Positions 31,787-40,799 of a stretch of DNA of 64,000 nt are shown here, one piece after another. This DNA comes from a virus. The notes under the pieces were generated by a model. That model was not told the origin of the DNA and searched no databases. It worked only from the letters and a program-made list of their open reading frames with translations. A program made the position numbers and the translations under genes. The DNA lies in IMG/VR virus record IMGVR_UViG_3300027969_002350, positions 26,494 through 90,493 of that record, one strand, 5' to 3'. How positions within the stretch are numbered: the stretch's first letter is position 1; every line of letters begins with the position of its first letter.

Positions 31787-32854
31787 TTATATTAAAGTAT
31801 AGTTACCTATCGGTAATACTTCTAGTTTTTTCACATTGCATACTTCAGTGCAACGATGAATACGATCAATTTTATTTATACCGTGTTCTTTTGATTGCCA
31901 ACTACTAACTAAGTTGTCTGTGTAAAATTCGTGTGCTAGTATTTCTTCAACAGAATATTTAGTCAGGTCGTTCCAGTCATTACTGCCATACGATTCAAAT
32001 AATCGTTGTTGTAAAATTTCTGCTCGGCCACGATCCATGTTCATAAACCCATTGTGTAAAAAACAGCAGGGCCATAGCTTACTATCAAAACCAATGAAAT
32101 ACATTTTCTTTGTTTGATTATTACATTGTATTTCATTATCTACTGAATCTTTAAATGCTTCATTAACTGAGTCGATGGTACTTTTATAATCTTTGCGCTT
32201 TATATTATCTACTTTAATTTTTTGAATTAATTGTAAACCTAGACTAGTTGCCACGCTTCTATCATGTCTGCTCATAAACTCTTTAAACTGCATCTTAACA
32301 CTTAATGCTTTTGCATCCATAATCTGATGCTCATTCCAAGGGAATATTAAATATTGCCAGCCTGCATTGCCTCCTGCGCCAATAAAAGCATTTGCATTTT
32401 CTATAATCTTAGACCATGTAGTATTTTGTCTGTATATATGATTAGTATCTTCCATGCCATCAATACTAAATTTAACCATATGTCTGTCATGCTTCTTTAG
32501 CACTTGAGCTAATTTAGTCCAGTATTTTACACTACGTAAGCTGGCATTTGTATGAATTATAATATTGTATTTGCCCACAGTACTTGCAAAATCTAAGAAA
32601 TCTAAAAATTCAGGATGCATTAAAGGATCGTCGATTGTTCCACAAAACTCTAACTCGATGACTGATTTAAATTCTGGTGCTAGTAAAATCTTTTTGAATG
32701 TTTCAAATTTAATATATTCTTTATCAGGAATAACATATTTCTTTTCATTGAACGAATTACCGTCTGTTCTAACACAGCCCAGACATAGTGCATTGCACAT
32801 GCTACTAAGTTCGAATTGTAGCTTGGTGGCCGCGGATAGATATGTATTATTCAT
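31787..32854 (-). CDS. Radical SAM/SPASM protein, 355 aa
   Basis: The catalytic cluster is C20-x3-C24-x2-C27 (CNALCLGC), a GTIDDPLMHPEF segment sits at the GGEP position, the family motif is FPWNEHQIMDAKALSVKMQ, and SPASM Cys lie near the end (CNNQ...WPCCFLH...CTEVCNV). It is related to the 26062, 31106 and 33815 proteins, with the same substrate class likely. It lies nine bases upstream of the split gene and overlaps the 32847 gene by eight bases. Confidence 0.88.
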   Translation of the reverse strand: MNNTYLSAATKLQFELSSMCNALCLGCVRTDGNSFNEKKYVIPDKEYIKFETFKKILLAPEFKSVIELEFCGTIDDPLMHPEFLDFLDFASTVGKYNIIIHTNASLRSVKYWTKLAQVLKKHDRHMVKFSIDGMEDTNHIYRQNTTWSKIIENANAFIGAGGNAGWQYLIFPWNEHQIMDAKALSVKMQFKEFMSRHDRSVATSLGLQLIQKIKVDNIKRKDYKSTIDSVNEAFKDSVDNEIQCNNQTKKMYFIGFDSKLWPCCFLHNGFMNMDRGRAEILQQRLFESYGSNDWNDLTKYSVEEILAHEFYTDNLVSSWQSKEHGINKIDRIHRCTEVCNVKKLEVLPIGNYTLI

Positions 32855-33818
32855 AATTAAGTTCTTTTGGTATTAACACATCAGCAGTACACATGCACCA
32901 ATCTTCTTTACATTTTACTGACTGTGTTAGCAGGCCACTAAAATTAAAAATACTAGTAAATGGTTTTAATTGTGCTGTTCTGCATGTTGCCATATATATA
33001 GAACCAGTATCATCTACATATATATGATCCATGCCCATATTACAGTCCCATCCTTTAAATTTATTTGTTCTATTGTTAACGGCTTCTACTTCGTCAAATC
33101 TAGAAACAACATCAAATTCGTCTTTAATAAAAGTATTACCATAATAGTTATGAATAGGTGCAGGTTTAATTGCTCCACGAATGTTCAATCCTGTATTTGC
33201 AGATAACCAACTTAATTGTTCGGTATTATATTCATAACTAATAGATAGTCCACTTTGATTGTTGTTTCTTTGAAATACCCTACTAGGTTCTAACGTTATG
33301 TTAGGCATATCTTTAAGTCTTTCAAATGCATCTACACTTTTTTCCCAGTAAGGAGAAACTGGATACATTAAAGTAACTATGCCGATATTAGTTTGTGTGC
33401 CAATGAATCTAATTTTTTCAAATATTTCTTCATCTGCACTTTCTGGGTGATAGCTAATTGTAACTTTATAAATTTTAGGGGCATATTCCCTCCACCATTC
33501 TATGCTTCTACTTCCGTTTGTATTAACATATACACACCAACCAGCTTCATTACAAAAATCAATAATTGTTTCTAAACTGGGACTAATAGTAGGTTCACCA
33601 CCATTTACAAATACATGTACGCTTCTTCCGATAACTTCTTTTTGTATGTTGGTAAGAAATTTTTTAATTATTACAGGATCTTCTTGTTTACTTTTAAAAA
33701 CATTTGTACCTGTGTGGAGGGATGGCGGACAATAGCTACAATGATACGTGCAAAGAGTATTCAATGTCCAATCAATAATAAATCGATTTGTCTCATTGTA
33801 AATTTTAATAGTTTTCAT
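32847..33818 (-). CDS. Radical SAM protein with Cys-rich tail, 323 aa
   Basis: The cluster motif is C23-x3-C27-x2-C30 (CTYHCSYCPPSLHTG), followed by FVNGGEPTISPSL. The C-terminal Cys (WDCNMGM; MATCRTAQL; KCKEDWCMCTAD) may bind a second cluster. It resembles the 17160 protein more than the SPASM group. It is embedded between two SPASM-type radical SAM genes with 8- and 4-base overlaps. Confidence 0.87.
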   Translation of the reverse strand: MKTIKIYNETNRFIIDWTLNTLCTYHCSYCPPSLHTGTNVFKSKQEDPVIIKKFLTNIQKEVIGRSVHVFVNGGEPTISPSLETIIDFCNEAGWCVYVNTNGSRSIEWWREYAPKIYKVTISYHPESADEEIFEKIRFIGTQTNIGIVTLMYPVSPYWEKSVDAFERLKDMPNITLEPSRVFQRNNNQSGLSISYEYNTEQLSWLSANTGLNIRGAIKPAPIHNYYGNTFIKDEFDVVSRFDEVEAVNNRTNKFKGWDCNMGMDHIYVDDTGSIYMATCRTAQLKPFTSIFNFSGLLTQSVKCKEDWCMCTADVLIPKELNYE

Positions 33819-34987
33819 TTAAATTGTTCTTTAAAGGCATCGTATTTAGTACCACATGTCTTGGCACAAACTGCTAACTTACCTTCTGCACAACTGGGCT
33901 TAGTCCACGATCCTGGAACAACTTCTTGGATGAATTTGCCGTTGATAACATCATTTAAATCGTGTACACGCAGATCTAAACTGTCAAGGCCTGCACTATC
34001 AATAGCATCCCAAATTTGGCCGCCGCGTTCTTTCCAATACCAAACATACATCTGCCCAGCTGTCCAACAACATGGCTGTAGATATCCTTCTGCTGTAATG
34101 TAAATGCTTTTTTCTTCAGCAACTTTACATTTAACTTCAACAGAGTCCCAGTACTTTTCCATGTCTTTTTTCTTATCAAGATCTAAATTAAATTTCTGGC
34201 TACCTATTTTACCTTCAAGTTCTGCTACAGTTGAAATAAAATCAATTTTAACTTCACCTTTGTCTTTACTTAAACTTTCTAATTGCTTTAATGCGGCATT
34301 TTGATATTCGGGATTCTTAGGCATACTTAACAACGTAGTTTCGTTGCCTTTACGATTTCCTGCTTGATGTTCTGCTTTAACTGCACCTCTAGTATTGCTA
34401 AAGAACCTATTGGACTTTTTGACATTAAACTTTTCAAAGCCCATGCTAGTTGCTAATGCTCTAGCTTCTTCAACTTGATGTTCGTTATGTCCAAATACAA
34501 TATAGTCCCAACGAGCTCTACCGCCGGCGGCTATAAAGGCTTCTGCATTACGCATAATGTTTTTCCATACCGTGCCTTGTCGATACAAGTGATTAGTATC
34601 TTCTAAGCCGTCTACACTGAATACAACATAATGACTTTTACCCATAGCGGCAGGCAACTTACTCCACCATTCAGGAGTTTTAGCACTGGCATTTGTGTGA
34701 AAGCTCAATTGCATTTTAGCATTGTGGCTGCGAATATATTCAAATATCTCTAATGTATCTCTGGCACTAATTGGGTCACCATAGTTGCCGCACATATACA
34801 ATCGTTTTAATTGTTTGATGAATTTAGGTTTTAGTATTGTTTTAACATCATCTAAGCTAAGTTCAGCGTCATGTAATTGTGGATTAACTTCGCCGCCATT
34901 GATGTTTCTAGCACATTGAGGACAACTAGCATTACAGCGTTCTGTAACTTCTAAGTGAACTGTGGCGATTTCATTAGCTTTATACAT
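33815..34987 (-). CDS. Radical SAM/SPASM protein, 390 aa
   Basis: This is the fullest member of the window's SPASM group. C18-x3-C22-x2-C25 (CNASCPQC) is followed by GNYGDPISARDTLE, the motif FGHNEHQVEEARALATSMG, an inserted Lys-rich segment (~200-260) absent from the others, and the SPASM Cys (KCKV...LQPCCWTA...CAKTCGT). It starts one base within the stop of the methyltransferase-like gene upstream (TAATG-type junction). Confidence 0.88.
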   Translation of the reverse strand: MYKANEIATVHLEVTERCNASCPQCARNINGGEVNPQLHDAELSLDDVKTILKPKFIKQLKRLYMCGNYGDPISARDTLEIFEYIRSHNAKMQLSFHTNASAKTPEWWSKLPAAMGKSHYVVFSVDGLEDTNHLYRQGTVWKNIMRNAEAFIAAGGRARWDYIVFGHNEHQVEEARALATSMGFEKFNVKKSNRFFSNTRGAVKAEHQAGNRKGNETTLLSMPKNPEYQNAALKQLESLSKDKGEVKIDFISTVAELEGKIGSQKFNLDLDKKKDMEKYWDSVEVKCKVAEEKSIYITAEGYLQPCCWTAGQMYVWYWKERGGQIWDAIDSAGLDSLDLRVHDLNDVINGKFIQEVVPGSWTKPSCAEGKLAVCAKTCGTKYDAFKEQFK

Positions 34988-35838
34988 TATTTGATACCAT
35001 AGATCATAAATCTTTTATATTTGGGAAAAGCTGTTTCTCCCCTAAAATGAACTATATTTAATGGGTATTTTTTTAAAAAAACTCCAAAATTTTCACAATA
35101 GTTTATATGGTCGTATTCGGGACTACTATTTGATTGTATTAAAACTGTAGTACCTGGTTTTAACTTTTCAAACCAAACATTACTCATATGCTCTGCACTT
35201 GTGTTAATAATTAAATCAGGATTTAAAATACTATTATTAAAAATAATATTGTTATTTGCATCAAACGCTTCTTCCATAGTTCTGTTATCAACTTGTGCAT
35301 TTGAATTTATAATTTTAACTAATGGATTAATACTACTGTCTGGATCTATACTGTATAGATTGGAATATGTAATATCTTTTAAAAATAAACTATGATGTGT
35401 AAGCCAGCCGCCAATTAACAATACATTATCAAAATTTAATTTAAATTTATTTAATGTTTCTGCCATCCAAAGTTTACTTAGGATTTGACTTTTACTAAAG
35501 ACCGTTGCAATTATATCATTATTTAACAATGTAATATTGTGCAATTTTTTCAACACTACATCATTGGGCCATATAGAAGTCATAATATAGATTAATTCAC
35601 TGGTAACTAGTTTATCTTCAGCGCATATGTTAGTATAAAAATTTAAACGTTCGTTTCTGTTTAAGTTTGAATACAATTCATAATCGCTAGCAATCAAATC
35701 TTTTAACGGCCATGTTTTTAATTTAGGCTCAGAATATTTCATATTAATAATATGACGTATAAAGTTTTTCTTTTCTGGTTCATTAATAAAGTTAAAAAAC
35801 TTTTCAATTCCAAAAAGCCAAGAGAGTTGATCATCCAT
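34987..35838 (-). CDS. Class I methyltransferase-like (Rossmann) protein, 283 aa
   Basis: After a ~130-residue helical N-terminus comes NFDNVLLIGGWLTHHSLFL, a strand plus glycine loop as in SAM-binding motif I. YSIDPDSS with an acidic strand end (motif II) and DLIINTSAEHMSNVWFEKL-KPGTTVLIQSN (motifs IV-VI) follow. The motif-I loop has only two Gly, so SAM binding is likely but not certain. It sits between a glycosyltransferase-like gene and a SPASM radical SAM gene, suggesting methylation of the same product. Confidence 0.7.
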   Translation of the reverse strand: MDDQLSWLFGIEKFFNFINEPEKKNFIRHIINMKYSEPKLKTWPLKDLIASDYELYSNLNRNERLNFYTNICAEDKLVTSELIYIMTSIWPNDVVLKKLHNITLLNNDIIATVFSKSQILSKLWMAETLNKFKLNFDNVLLIGGWLTHHSLFLKDITYSNLYSIDPDSSINPLVKIINSNAQVDNRTMEEAFDANNNIIFNNSILNPDLIINTSAEHMSNVWFEKLKPGTTVLIQSNSSPEYDHINYCENFGVFLKKYPLNIVHFRGETAFPKYKRFMIYGIK

Positions 35839-36511
35839 TTAAACCCGTCCATTCTGTAAATTTACCACGTAGCCATTTAAAATTATTTACTAAAGTAAAA
35901 TCTGCATTTTCTTCTTTAGTGTATGCAACACCTTGTCTTGCACCTTGTATAGCAAAGTATCCATACTGCGTTTCTATACCTGCTTCGCACCACATAGTTA
36001 ACCGTTCTTGACTTTCTTGATCATTATTATTTTTATTAATACCAGCACTAAGTTTAACTGCTTCACGAAATGCTGTTCTCCACGTACTGTATGGATTATA
36101 ATTAAACCTATGCTCTGTGGCTAGTATGTTTAACTTAATATAACTATCAGCAAGTGTAGTAGTCATATCAGGTCGGTCTAAGCGTTCTGCACTAAAACAA
36201 TCCTTACTAAATAATTTAATACCACCGTGTCCATATATTAAACCATTAATGGGATTTTTACTGCGAAATACCGCGACACTCTTTGGCGTTAGTTCTATTT
36301 GTTTATCAAATGTAAAACTATCTACTATCCACGAGTCAGCATCTACTACATAGAATCTATCGCCTTCACAGAGACCGGCTATGTGTTTATGACTTTCAAA
36401 TATATTCCCTACTGCGGCAACTGCTTGAGCATTGTCAGTTTTAGATTGCAGTCGTTCCCAATTATCATTGAGATTGCTTTCATCAGAATATAAAAAATAA
36501 ACAGGTAACAT
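35831..36511 (-). CDS. Glycosyltransferase-like protein (copy 1 of 4), 226 aa
   Basis: Start at ATG 36511 by alignment with the paralogues (MLPVYFLYSDESN against MLDVFFLSYNEPY) and because it leaves one base to the preceding stop. A DxD-type metal motif (RFYVVDADSW) and the family string NGLIYGHGGIKLF are clear, as is WRTAFREAVKL. This fits a GT-A-like fold with a nucleotide-sugar donor. Relatives are at 36513, 37501 and 50095. An eight-base overlap joins it to the methyltransferase-like gene. Confidence 0.75.
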   Translation of the reverse strand: MLPVYFLYSDESNLNDNWERLQSKTDNAQAVAAVGNIFESHKHIAGLCEGDRFYVVDADSWIVDSFTFDKQIELTPKSVAVFRSKNPINGLIYGHGGIKLFSKDCFSAERLDRPDMTTTLADSYIKLNILATEHRFNYNPYSTWRTAFREAVKLSAGINKNNNDQESQERLTMWCEAGIETQYGYFAIQGARQGVAYTKEENADFTLVNNFKWLRGKFTEWTGLNG

Positions 36512-36512
36512 T

Positions 36513-37523
36513 TTAATATTTAGGTAACTCGAAACCAAATAATGGTAATGCGCTTTGATTTAATAATGCAGGCCATCCTAGTCCCTTGCCAGGACTAATA
36601 TGTACATGTTTGAACCATATGCTTTGATTTGAATCAAGTTCTACTAATGGTAATCCTAATTGTGCTTTTAAATCCGTCATTAATTTATGACTGCGTTCAT
36701 TAATATACTCACCTTGTTTTAATTGTAATATTTGATTATCCCATAACTTATTAAACCAGTCATAGTCTGAAATTACAGTATGATCAAAGTAGTCCAGATA
36801 TAGCATGTGGGCCGCTAACCGAGCACCATATATAACCCAATCTCCGTTTTCTACATCGCGTCCCACTGTCATCCAAATTAACCAACGTGCAAAGTTAGCT
36901 GGGTACATTTTATGTTTAAAATCCTTAGGAGATACTTTATGTCCTTGATCGAGGCCCATTTTAACACCTTCACGAAAGCCCGCTCTAAATGCTTGTTTAG
37001 GAGTTGCATTATTATAAACAACGCCATAAGTATTGTTCATTTGTTTGTACTGATCTGCATCCCAGCAAAAATCAACATTATGAGTACTATCGCCTTTTGC
37101 TGCCGCTTCGTGGCTTTTCATATTTTTAACATGTTCAGAATACCATAATTTAATTCCGCCATTACCATAGACTAAGCCATTGACGATATTACGACTACTC
37201 CAACTTAGTGTAGCAAATTTGATATCAGAAGTAATCTCGATACTTTTTTTCCATATTTCACTATCTACAAAACAATCAGCATCTACTGTAAAAAATCTAT
37301 CAGTGCCTGCGGTTTCTGCAGCCGCTTTGTGTGCCGCATCAAAGCCTTTGACTCCGTGTACCCTGTACACTAATTCCGGATTAGGATGATTGTTTTTTAA
37401 ATGATTATAATTATCATCTGCATTAGGCTCATCAAAACTTAAAAACACAACAGGTGGTGTTTTTAATTGTATTATTTGATTTTTTTTATTTAATCCGCTA
37501 TCAAAAGAATTTATTAAACTCAT
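36513..37523 (-). CDS. Glycosyltransferase-like protein (copy 2 of 4), 336 aa
   Basis: Contains VVFLSFDEPNADDNY, VHGVKGFDAAHKAAAE, the DxD motif FFTVDADCF, NGLVYGNGGIKLW and FRAGFREGVKM. It is longer than copies 1 and 3 because of an ~80-residue C-terminal extension ending LPLFGFELPKY. Its closest relative is the 50095 protein, sharing the VHGVKGFDAAHKAAA string exactly. It overlaps the gene upstream by 23 bases. Probable nucleotide-sugar glycosyltransferase; acceptor unknown. Confidence 0.78.
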   Translation of the reverse strand: MSLINSFDSGLNKKNQIIQLKTPPVVFLSFDEPNADDNYNHLKNNHPNPELVYRVHGVKGFDAAHKAAAETAGTDRFFTVDADCFVDSEIWKKSIEITSDIKFATLSWSSRNIVNGLVYGNGGIKLWYSEHVKNMKSHEAAAKGDSTHNVDFCWDADQYKQMNNTYGVVYNNATPKQAFRAGFREGVKMGLDQGHKVSPKDFKHKMYPANFARWLIWMTVGRDVENGDWVIYGARLAAHMLYLDYFDHTVISDYDWFNKLWDNQILQLKQGEYINERSHKLMTDLKAQLGLPLVELDSNQSIWFKHVHISPGKGLGWPALLNQSALPLFGFELPKY

Positions 37524-38238
37524 TCCTCATCCATTCATAATCGTTAATTAACTGTAAAGAAGACTTATCTTCTTTACAGTTTTCTCCATATTTTTTTCCT
37601 TGTATTGCACCTGCAATACAATATTTTCCAAATTTCTTATTTTTTCCAACTGTTGTCCAAATATTTAATCTATGCTCTGCTTCTTTTTTTAGCTTAGAAA
37701 TTTCATCTTGATGCAATATATCAACAATTTCTTTATTTGTTATATTAGTTGCTAGTTTAGCACACTCCCTAAATGCACTTCTAAATGTGTTAAACTCATC
37801 ATAATTAAATGCAGTTATGTTACTAACTTTGTCAATTACTTTAGTTGTTAATCCAAAGCCGGTTGTAAAATCAATAACATCTTTATCATCACATAATAGA
37901 GGTTGCTTAGGTAATATTTTAACACCTCCGTGGCCATAAATCAAGTCATTTATTGGATTTATGCTGTACCAAATATAAATGCTGTTGCTTTCAGGTTGGC
38001 CCCAGAGATCTAAATATTTAGATGGAGTAAAGTTAAAATTAAAATTGTCGACTATTATTGCGTCGCTGTCGACAACATAAAAATTATCAGTGAAGCTTCT
38101 ACGAGCACATTCTTGATGAGCGGCGGCAAAACCTTTTACACCATTAACTCGTCTAGCATTTGGTACTAGCTCTTTGAGTCTGGCATAATTTTCATCTGCA
38201 TACGGCTCATTGTAACTAAGGAAAAAAACATCTAGCAT
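37501..38238 (-). CDS. Glycosyltransferase-like protein (copy 3 of 4), 245 aa
   Basis: DVFFLSYNEPYADENY, RVNGVKGFAAAHQECAR, a DxD variant NFYVVDSDAIIV, NDLIYGHGGVKILP and FRSAFRECAKL identify it as a paralogue of the 35831, 36513 and 50095 proteins. It is first in a nine-gene operon. An ATTAAATA octamer followed by CTAGTATA precedes the ATG, so the leader would be only a few bases. Donor and acceptor unknown. Confidence 0.76.
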   Translation of the reverse strand: MLDVFFLSYNEPYADENYARLKELVPNARRVNGVKGFAAAHQECARRSFTDNFYVVDSDAIIVDNFNFNFTPSKYLDLWGQPESNSIYIWYSINPINDLIYGHGGVKILPKQPLLCDDKDVIDFTTGFGLTTKVIDKVSNITAFNYDEFNTFRSAFRECAKLATNITNKEIVDILHQDEISKLKKEAEHRLNIWTTVGKNKKFGKYCIAGAIQGKKYGENCKEDKSSLQLINDYEWMRNEFNKFF

Positions 38239-38246
38239 TATACTAG

Positions 38247-38254
38247 TATTTAAT
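38247..38254 (-). promoter_or_regulatory. Late-type promoter octamer ATTAAATA, eight bases before ATG 38238
   Basis: Minus strand ATTAAATACTAGTATAATG. The first 15 bases repeat those at 30779-30792. Spacing implies a leader of about three bases and no Shine-Dalgarno. It drives the 38238-30829 operon. Confidence 0.5.
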
Positions 38255-38262
38255 ATTTTTAC

Positions 38263-39735
38263 TCACGTTACTACCGGTACGTTGTACTTTAAGTAGAAGT
38301 CTCGAGCATCTTGAATATTATTAACCATTGGATGTCCTTTGATGTTCAAGCTAGTATTAAGTAACATTGGACAGCCAGTAAGGCTATGCCAATCTTCGAG
38401 TAGTTTTCTAAAGCCAGGACTATCATTCTTACTAACAGTTTGTACACGACTAGTGCCATCTTTGTGTATAATAGCAGGAAACTCTTCTGGACGAGTACAC
38501 TTAGCAACAAATTGCATAAACGGGCTCGCTGTTATGTTTGTAGGCATATCAAAATAATTGTGGACATACTCTTCTAAGATTGCCGGTGCGAATGGTCTGA
38601 ATTGTTGTCTGCGTTTGATTGCGTTAACGGTGTCTTTGATTTCTGATCCACGGGGGTCTGCCAGTAGACTGCGGTGGCCAAGTGCTCTAGGACCAAACTC
38701 TGCACGTCCGGAGGCAACGCCCACAATTTTATCTTTTGTAAGTACGCTAATAGTTTCATCAACTGGATATTCCTTTCCCATGTTTGTGCCAAGATACGCA
38801 CCCGGCCAATTAACTTGCTCGCCAAAGAAAGCGGCAACTGCACCAACACTACTTCCGGCATCTCCTGGATTTGGCATGATCCATACCTTGTCCCAGTCCC
38901 CTGTAATCTCACTGTTGGCCACACAATTAAGAGCACAGCCGCCCATTAATACAATGTTCTTGCTAGGTAAGTTTGCTCTTGCCCAACGACTAATACCTTG
39001 TAATATTTCAGTATACACTTGTTGAGTTGCGGCAGCAATATCAAATGTATCTTGTTCTTTTAATAAATCCAAACGCCAATCAGGACAGCCACGATGTAAG
39101 TTACGTTTGAATTTAACTTCTGGACCGTTGACTACTGCGAAGAAATCTTCATATATAGCTGCCTTGTGTTTGTTGGGATCACCATAAGCAGCCATACCCA
39201 TGAGAATATATTCTTCTTCGTTGGGCTTTAATCCTATGCGCTGTGTCATAGCACTGAACCAAAGTCCGAGACTATCTGGATACCCTTGTGTATACACTTT
39301 CTTTAGTTCATTGCCTGCGCCTTGCCATACAGTAAGAGTTTCAAATTCGCCTATGCTGTCAATAACAACAACTGTGGCATCATTTAGTCCACTTGTATAA
39401 TAACCAGCGGCAGCATGGCTTTTATGATGTTCACCTATAACTAAAGGTTGATTCAAATTGTATTTTGCTAGATAAGATTTAACATCATTCTCTTTAGTTC
39501 TATCACCCTGGCCAGCAGTATATTGTCTAGCTGTTTTTAAGTCAGGATTTTCATACCAAACAATTAAGTCCGGCCGACCATATTGTTCAGCATCTTCGAT
39601 AATGCCGGCGCAAAGATCTCCGTCATTTTTAATTCCAGAGTATCGTTCGCTATGTGCCGCAAATTGTAATTGTTTATCGTGCCAAACTGATACGGCTGCA
39701 TCGTGACTATTAGCACTAATTCCCCAAATGTTCAT
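38263..39735 (-). CDS. NodU/CmcH-family carbamoyltransferase
   Basis: The 490-residue protein opens NIWGISANSHDAAVSVWHD (metal- and nucleotide-binding N-domain), contains EHHKSHAAAGYYTSG and VIDSIGEFETL, and has the conserved C-terminal block GRAEFGPRALGHRSLLADPR, then FRPFAPAILEEY. This family transfers carbamoyl from carbamoyl phosphate through a carbamoyl-adenylate to sugar or antibiotic hydroxyls. It is the last gene of an 18-gene operon, four bases overlapping the aldolase-like gene, and probably carbamoylates a sugar made by its neighbours. Confidence 0.93.
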   Translation of the reverse strand: MNIWGISANSHDAAVSVWHDKQLQFAAHSERYSGIKNDGDLCAGIIEDAEQYGRPDLIVWYENPDLKTARQYTAGQGDRTKENDVKSYLAKYNLNQPLVIGEHHKSHAAAGYYTSGLNDATVVVIDSIGEFETLTVWQGAGNELKKVYTQGYPDSLGLWFSAMTQRIGLKPNEEEYILMGMAAYGDPNKHKAAIYEDFFAVVNGPEVKFKRNLHRGCPDWRLDLLKEQDTFDIAAATQQVYTEILQGISRWARANLPSKNIVLMGGCALNCVANSEITGDWDKVWIMPNPGDAGSSVGAVAAFFGEQVNWPGAYLGTNMGKEYPVDETISVLTKDKIVGVASGRAEFGPRALGHRSLLADPRGSEIKDTVNAIKRRQQFRPFAPAILEEYVHNYFDMPTNITASPFMQFVAKCTRPEEFPAIIHKDGTSRVQTVSKNDSPGFRKLLEDWHSLTGCPMLLNTSLNIKGHPMVNNIQDARDFYLKYNVPVVT

Positions 39736-40799
39736 CGGTATATAAACGGATCTCTTTTGCGTAGTTCTTCTAAGCGTTTTTTAAGTTTAATTTGAAATTG
39801 AACTTCAGGATGTTCGTAATCGAATGTTTTATAATGATCTAATAAATCAGTAATTTTTTTTGTCAAGGCCAATTTAAACTTATCATAATCGATGCTTGAA
39901 ATAATAGCTCTATATTCATTGCTATTAAAACCATAATGTCCACTAACACTTACTGCAATATTCTTGTCAGTAATGCCTTCAGGGACCCATCGTTGCCAAA
40001 AATTTAAACTATAAATAAAATCTTCAAATCTTAGCCATAAATCTGTAGGAGCAAACTCTTTTAATAAATCTGTTTGTACTTTGCCTAACTGTGGAGCAAT
40101 ATTTAAACTATCTATACCTGCTGTTATTCTATTTTGTATGTCTTCTTCTGTAAAATAGTCCGCATTATGTTCTTTAAATAAAAACCCTGCCGCACGTATT
40201 TGTTCTCCAATTTCTTGATTACGGTTGATATCAAATGTACCTGCTTGATTATCCTTAGTTAAACTGCCTGTTTGCGTAACAAAGAATTTAATATTTTTCT
40301 TATATGGATTTAAAAATCCTAGCTGTACATCTATTCTAGCAAGACTACTGTTAATATCTATACCTGTGTTGTCTTCACTGCCAAACTCTAACATGATGTC
40401 TGGATTCAAACTTAGCGCATATTCAATTAATCTCTTTGCGTAGTATAGTTGGTTATCGTCAATACGACTAACGTCAATATGAATTAAATCAAAACCATTA
40501 GCAATGTCGGCGGCTATAGTTTTCATACAACGATCTATGGCATCCTCTAATGGTAGTCCTCGATCTAAATCACTGAAGTATGGTCCGCAATGATCTCTGC
40601 ATAATAGTAAATTTAGATTTTTATATTGTTTTATCTGTTTAACTAATTCAGTAGTAGTACAAACATAACCAGTAACATAGTCTACTTGGTTTCTACTTGC
40701 AATAATCATTAATGGATAGTTGTTTTCTTTTGTGTATGTTGCAAGAATTTCAATAATCTCTTTACTCATTGGGCCAAAGCCCAATTTAAACTGTTTCAT
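39732..40799 (-). CDS. GatZ/KbaZ-like class II aldolase-family protein
   Basis: The protein has 355 residues from ATG 40799; earlier in-frame sequence lies in the neighbouring gene. The N-terminal half matches the tagatose-bisphosphate aldolase subunit family: IIASRNQVDYVTGYVCTT corresponds to the SNQVNQ-GGYTGM block, and LLCRDHCGPYFSD to GGDHLGPN. HIDVSR and EFGSEDNTG follow as barrel strands. Family members make or support ketose-phosphate aldolases. Position between shikimate-dehydrogenase-like and carbamoyltransferase genes suggests formation of an unusual sugar or polyol backbone (inference). Confidence 0.75.
   Translation of the reverse strand: MKQFKLGFGPMSKEIIEILATYTKENNYPLMIIASRNQVDYVTGYVCTTTELVKQIKQYKNLNLLLCRDHCGPYFSDLDRGLPLEDAIDRCMKTIAADIANGFDLIHIDVSRIDDNQLYYAKRLIEYALSLNPDIMLEFGSEDNTGIDINSSLARIDVQLGFLNPYKKNIKFFVTQTGSLTKDNQAGTFDINRNQEIGEQIRAAGFLFKEHNADYFTEEDIQNRITAGIDSLNIAPQLGKVQTDLLKEFAPTDLWLRFEDFIYSLNFWQRWVPEGITDKNIAVSVSGHYGFNSNEYRAIISSIDYDKFKLALTKKITDLLDHYKTFDYEHPEVQFQIKLKKRLEELRKRDPFIYR

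Noticed and set aside
31866-31880. TATTTATA string
   Set aside because: Inside the 31787 coding region and not followed by a gene start; such octamers are expected by chance at this AT content.
33615-34103. 162-codon rightward frame
   Set aside because: Antisense to two radical SAM genes; composition is that of a shadow frame.
38558-39025. 155-codon rightward frame
   Set aside because: It is antisense to the well-supported carbamoyltransferase gene and has no ribosome site or family resemblance.
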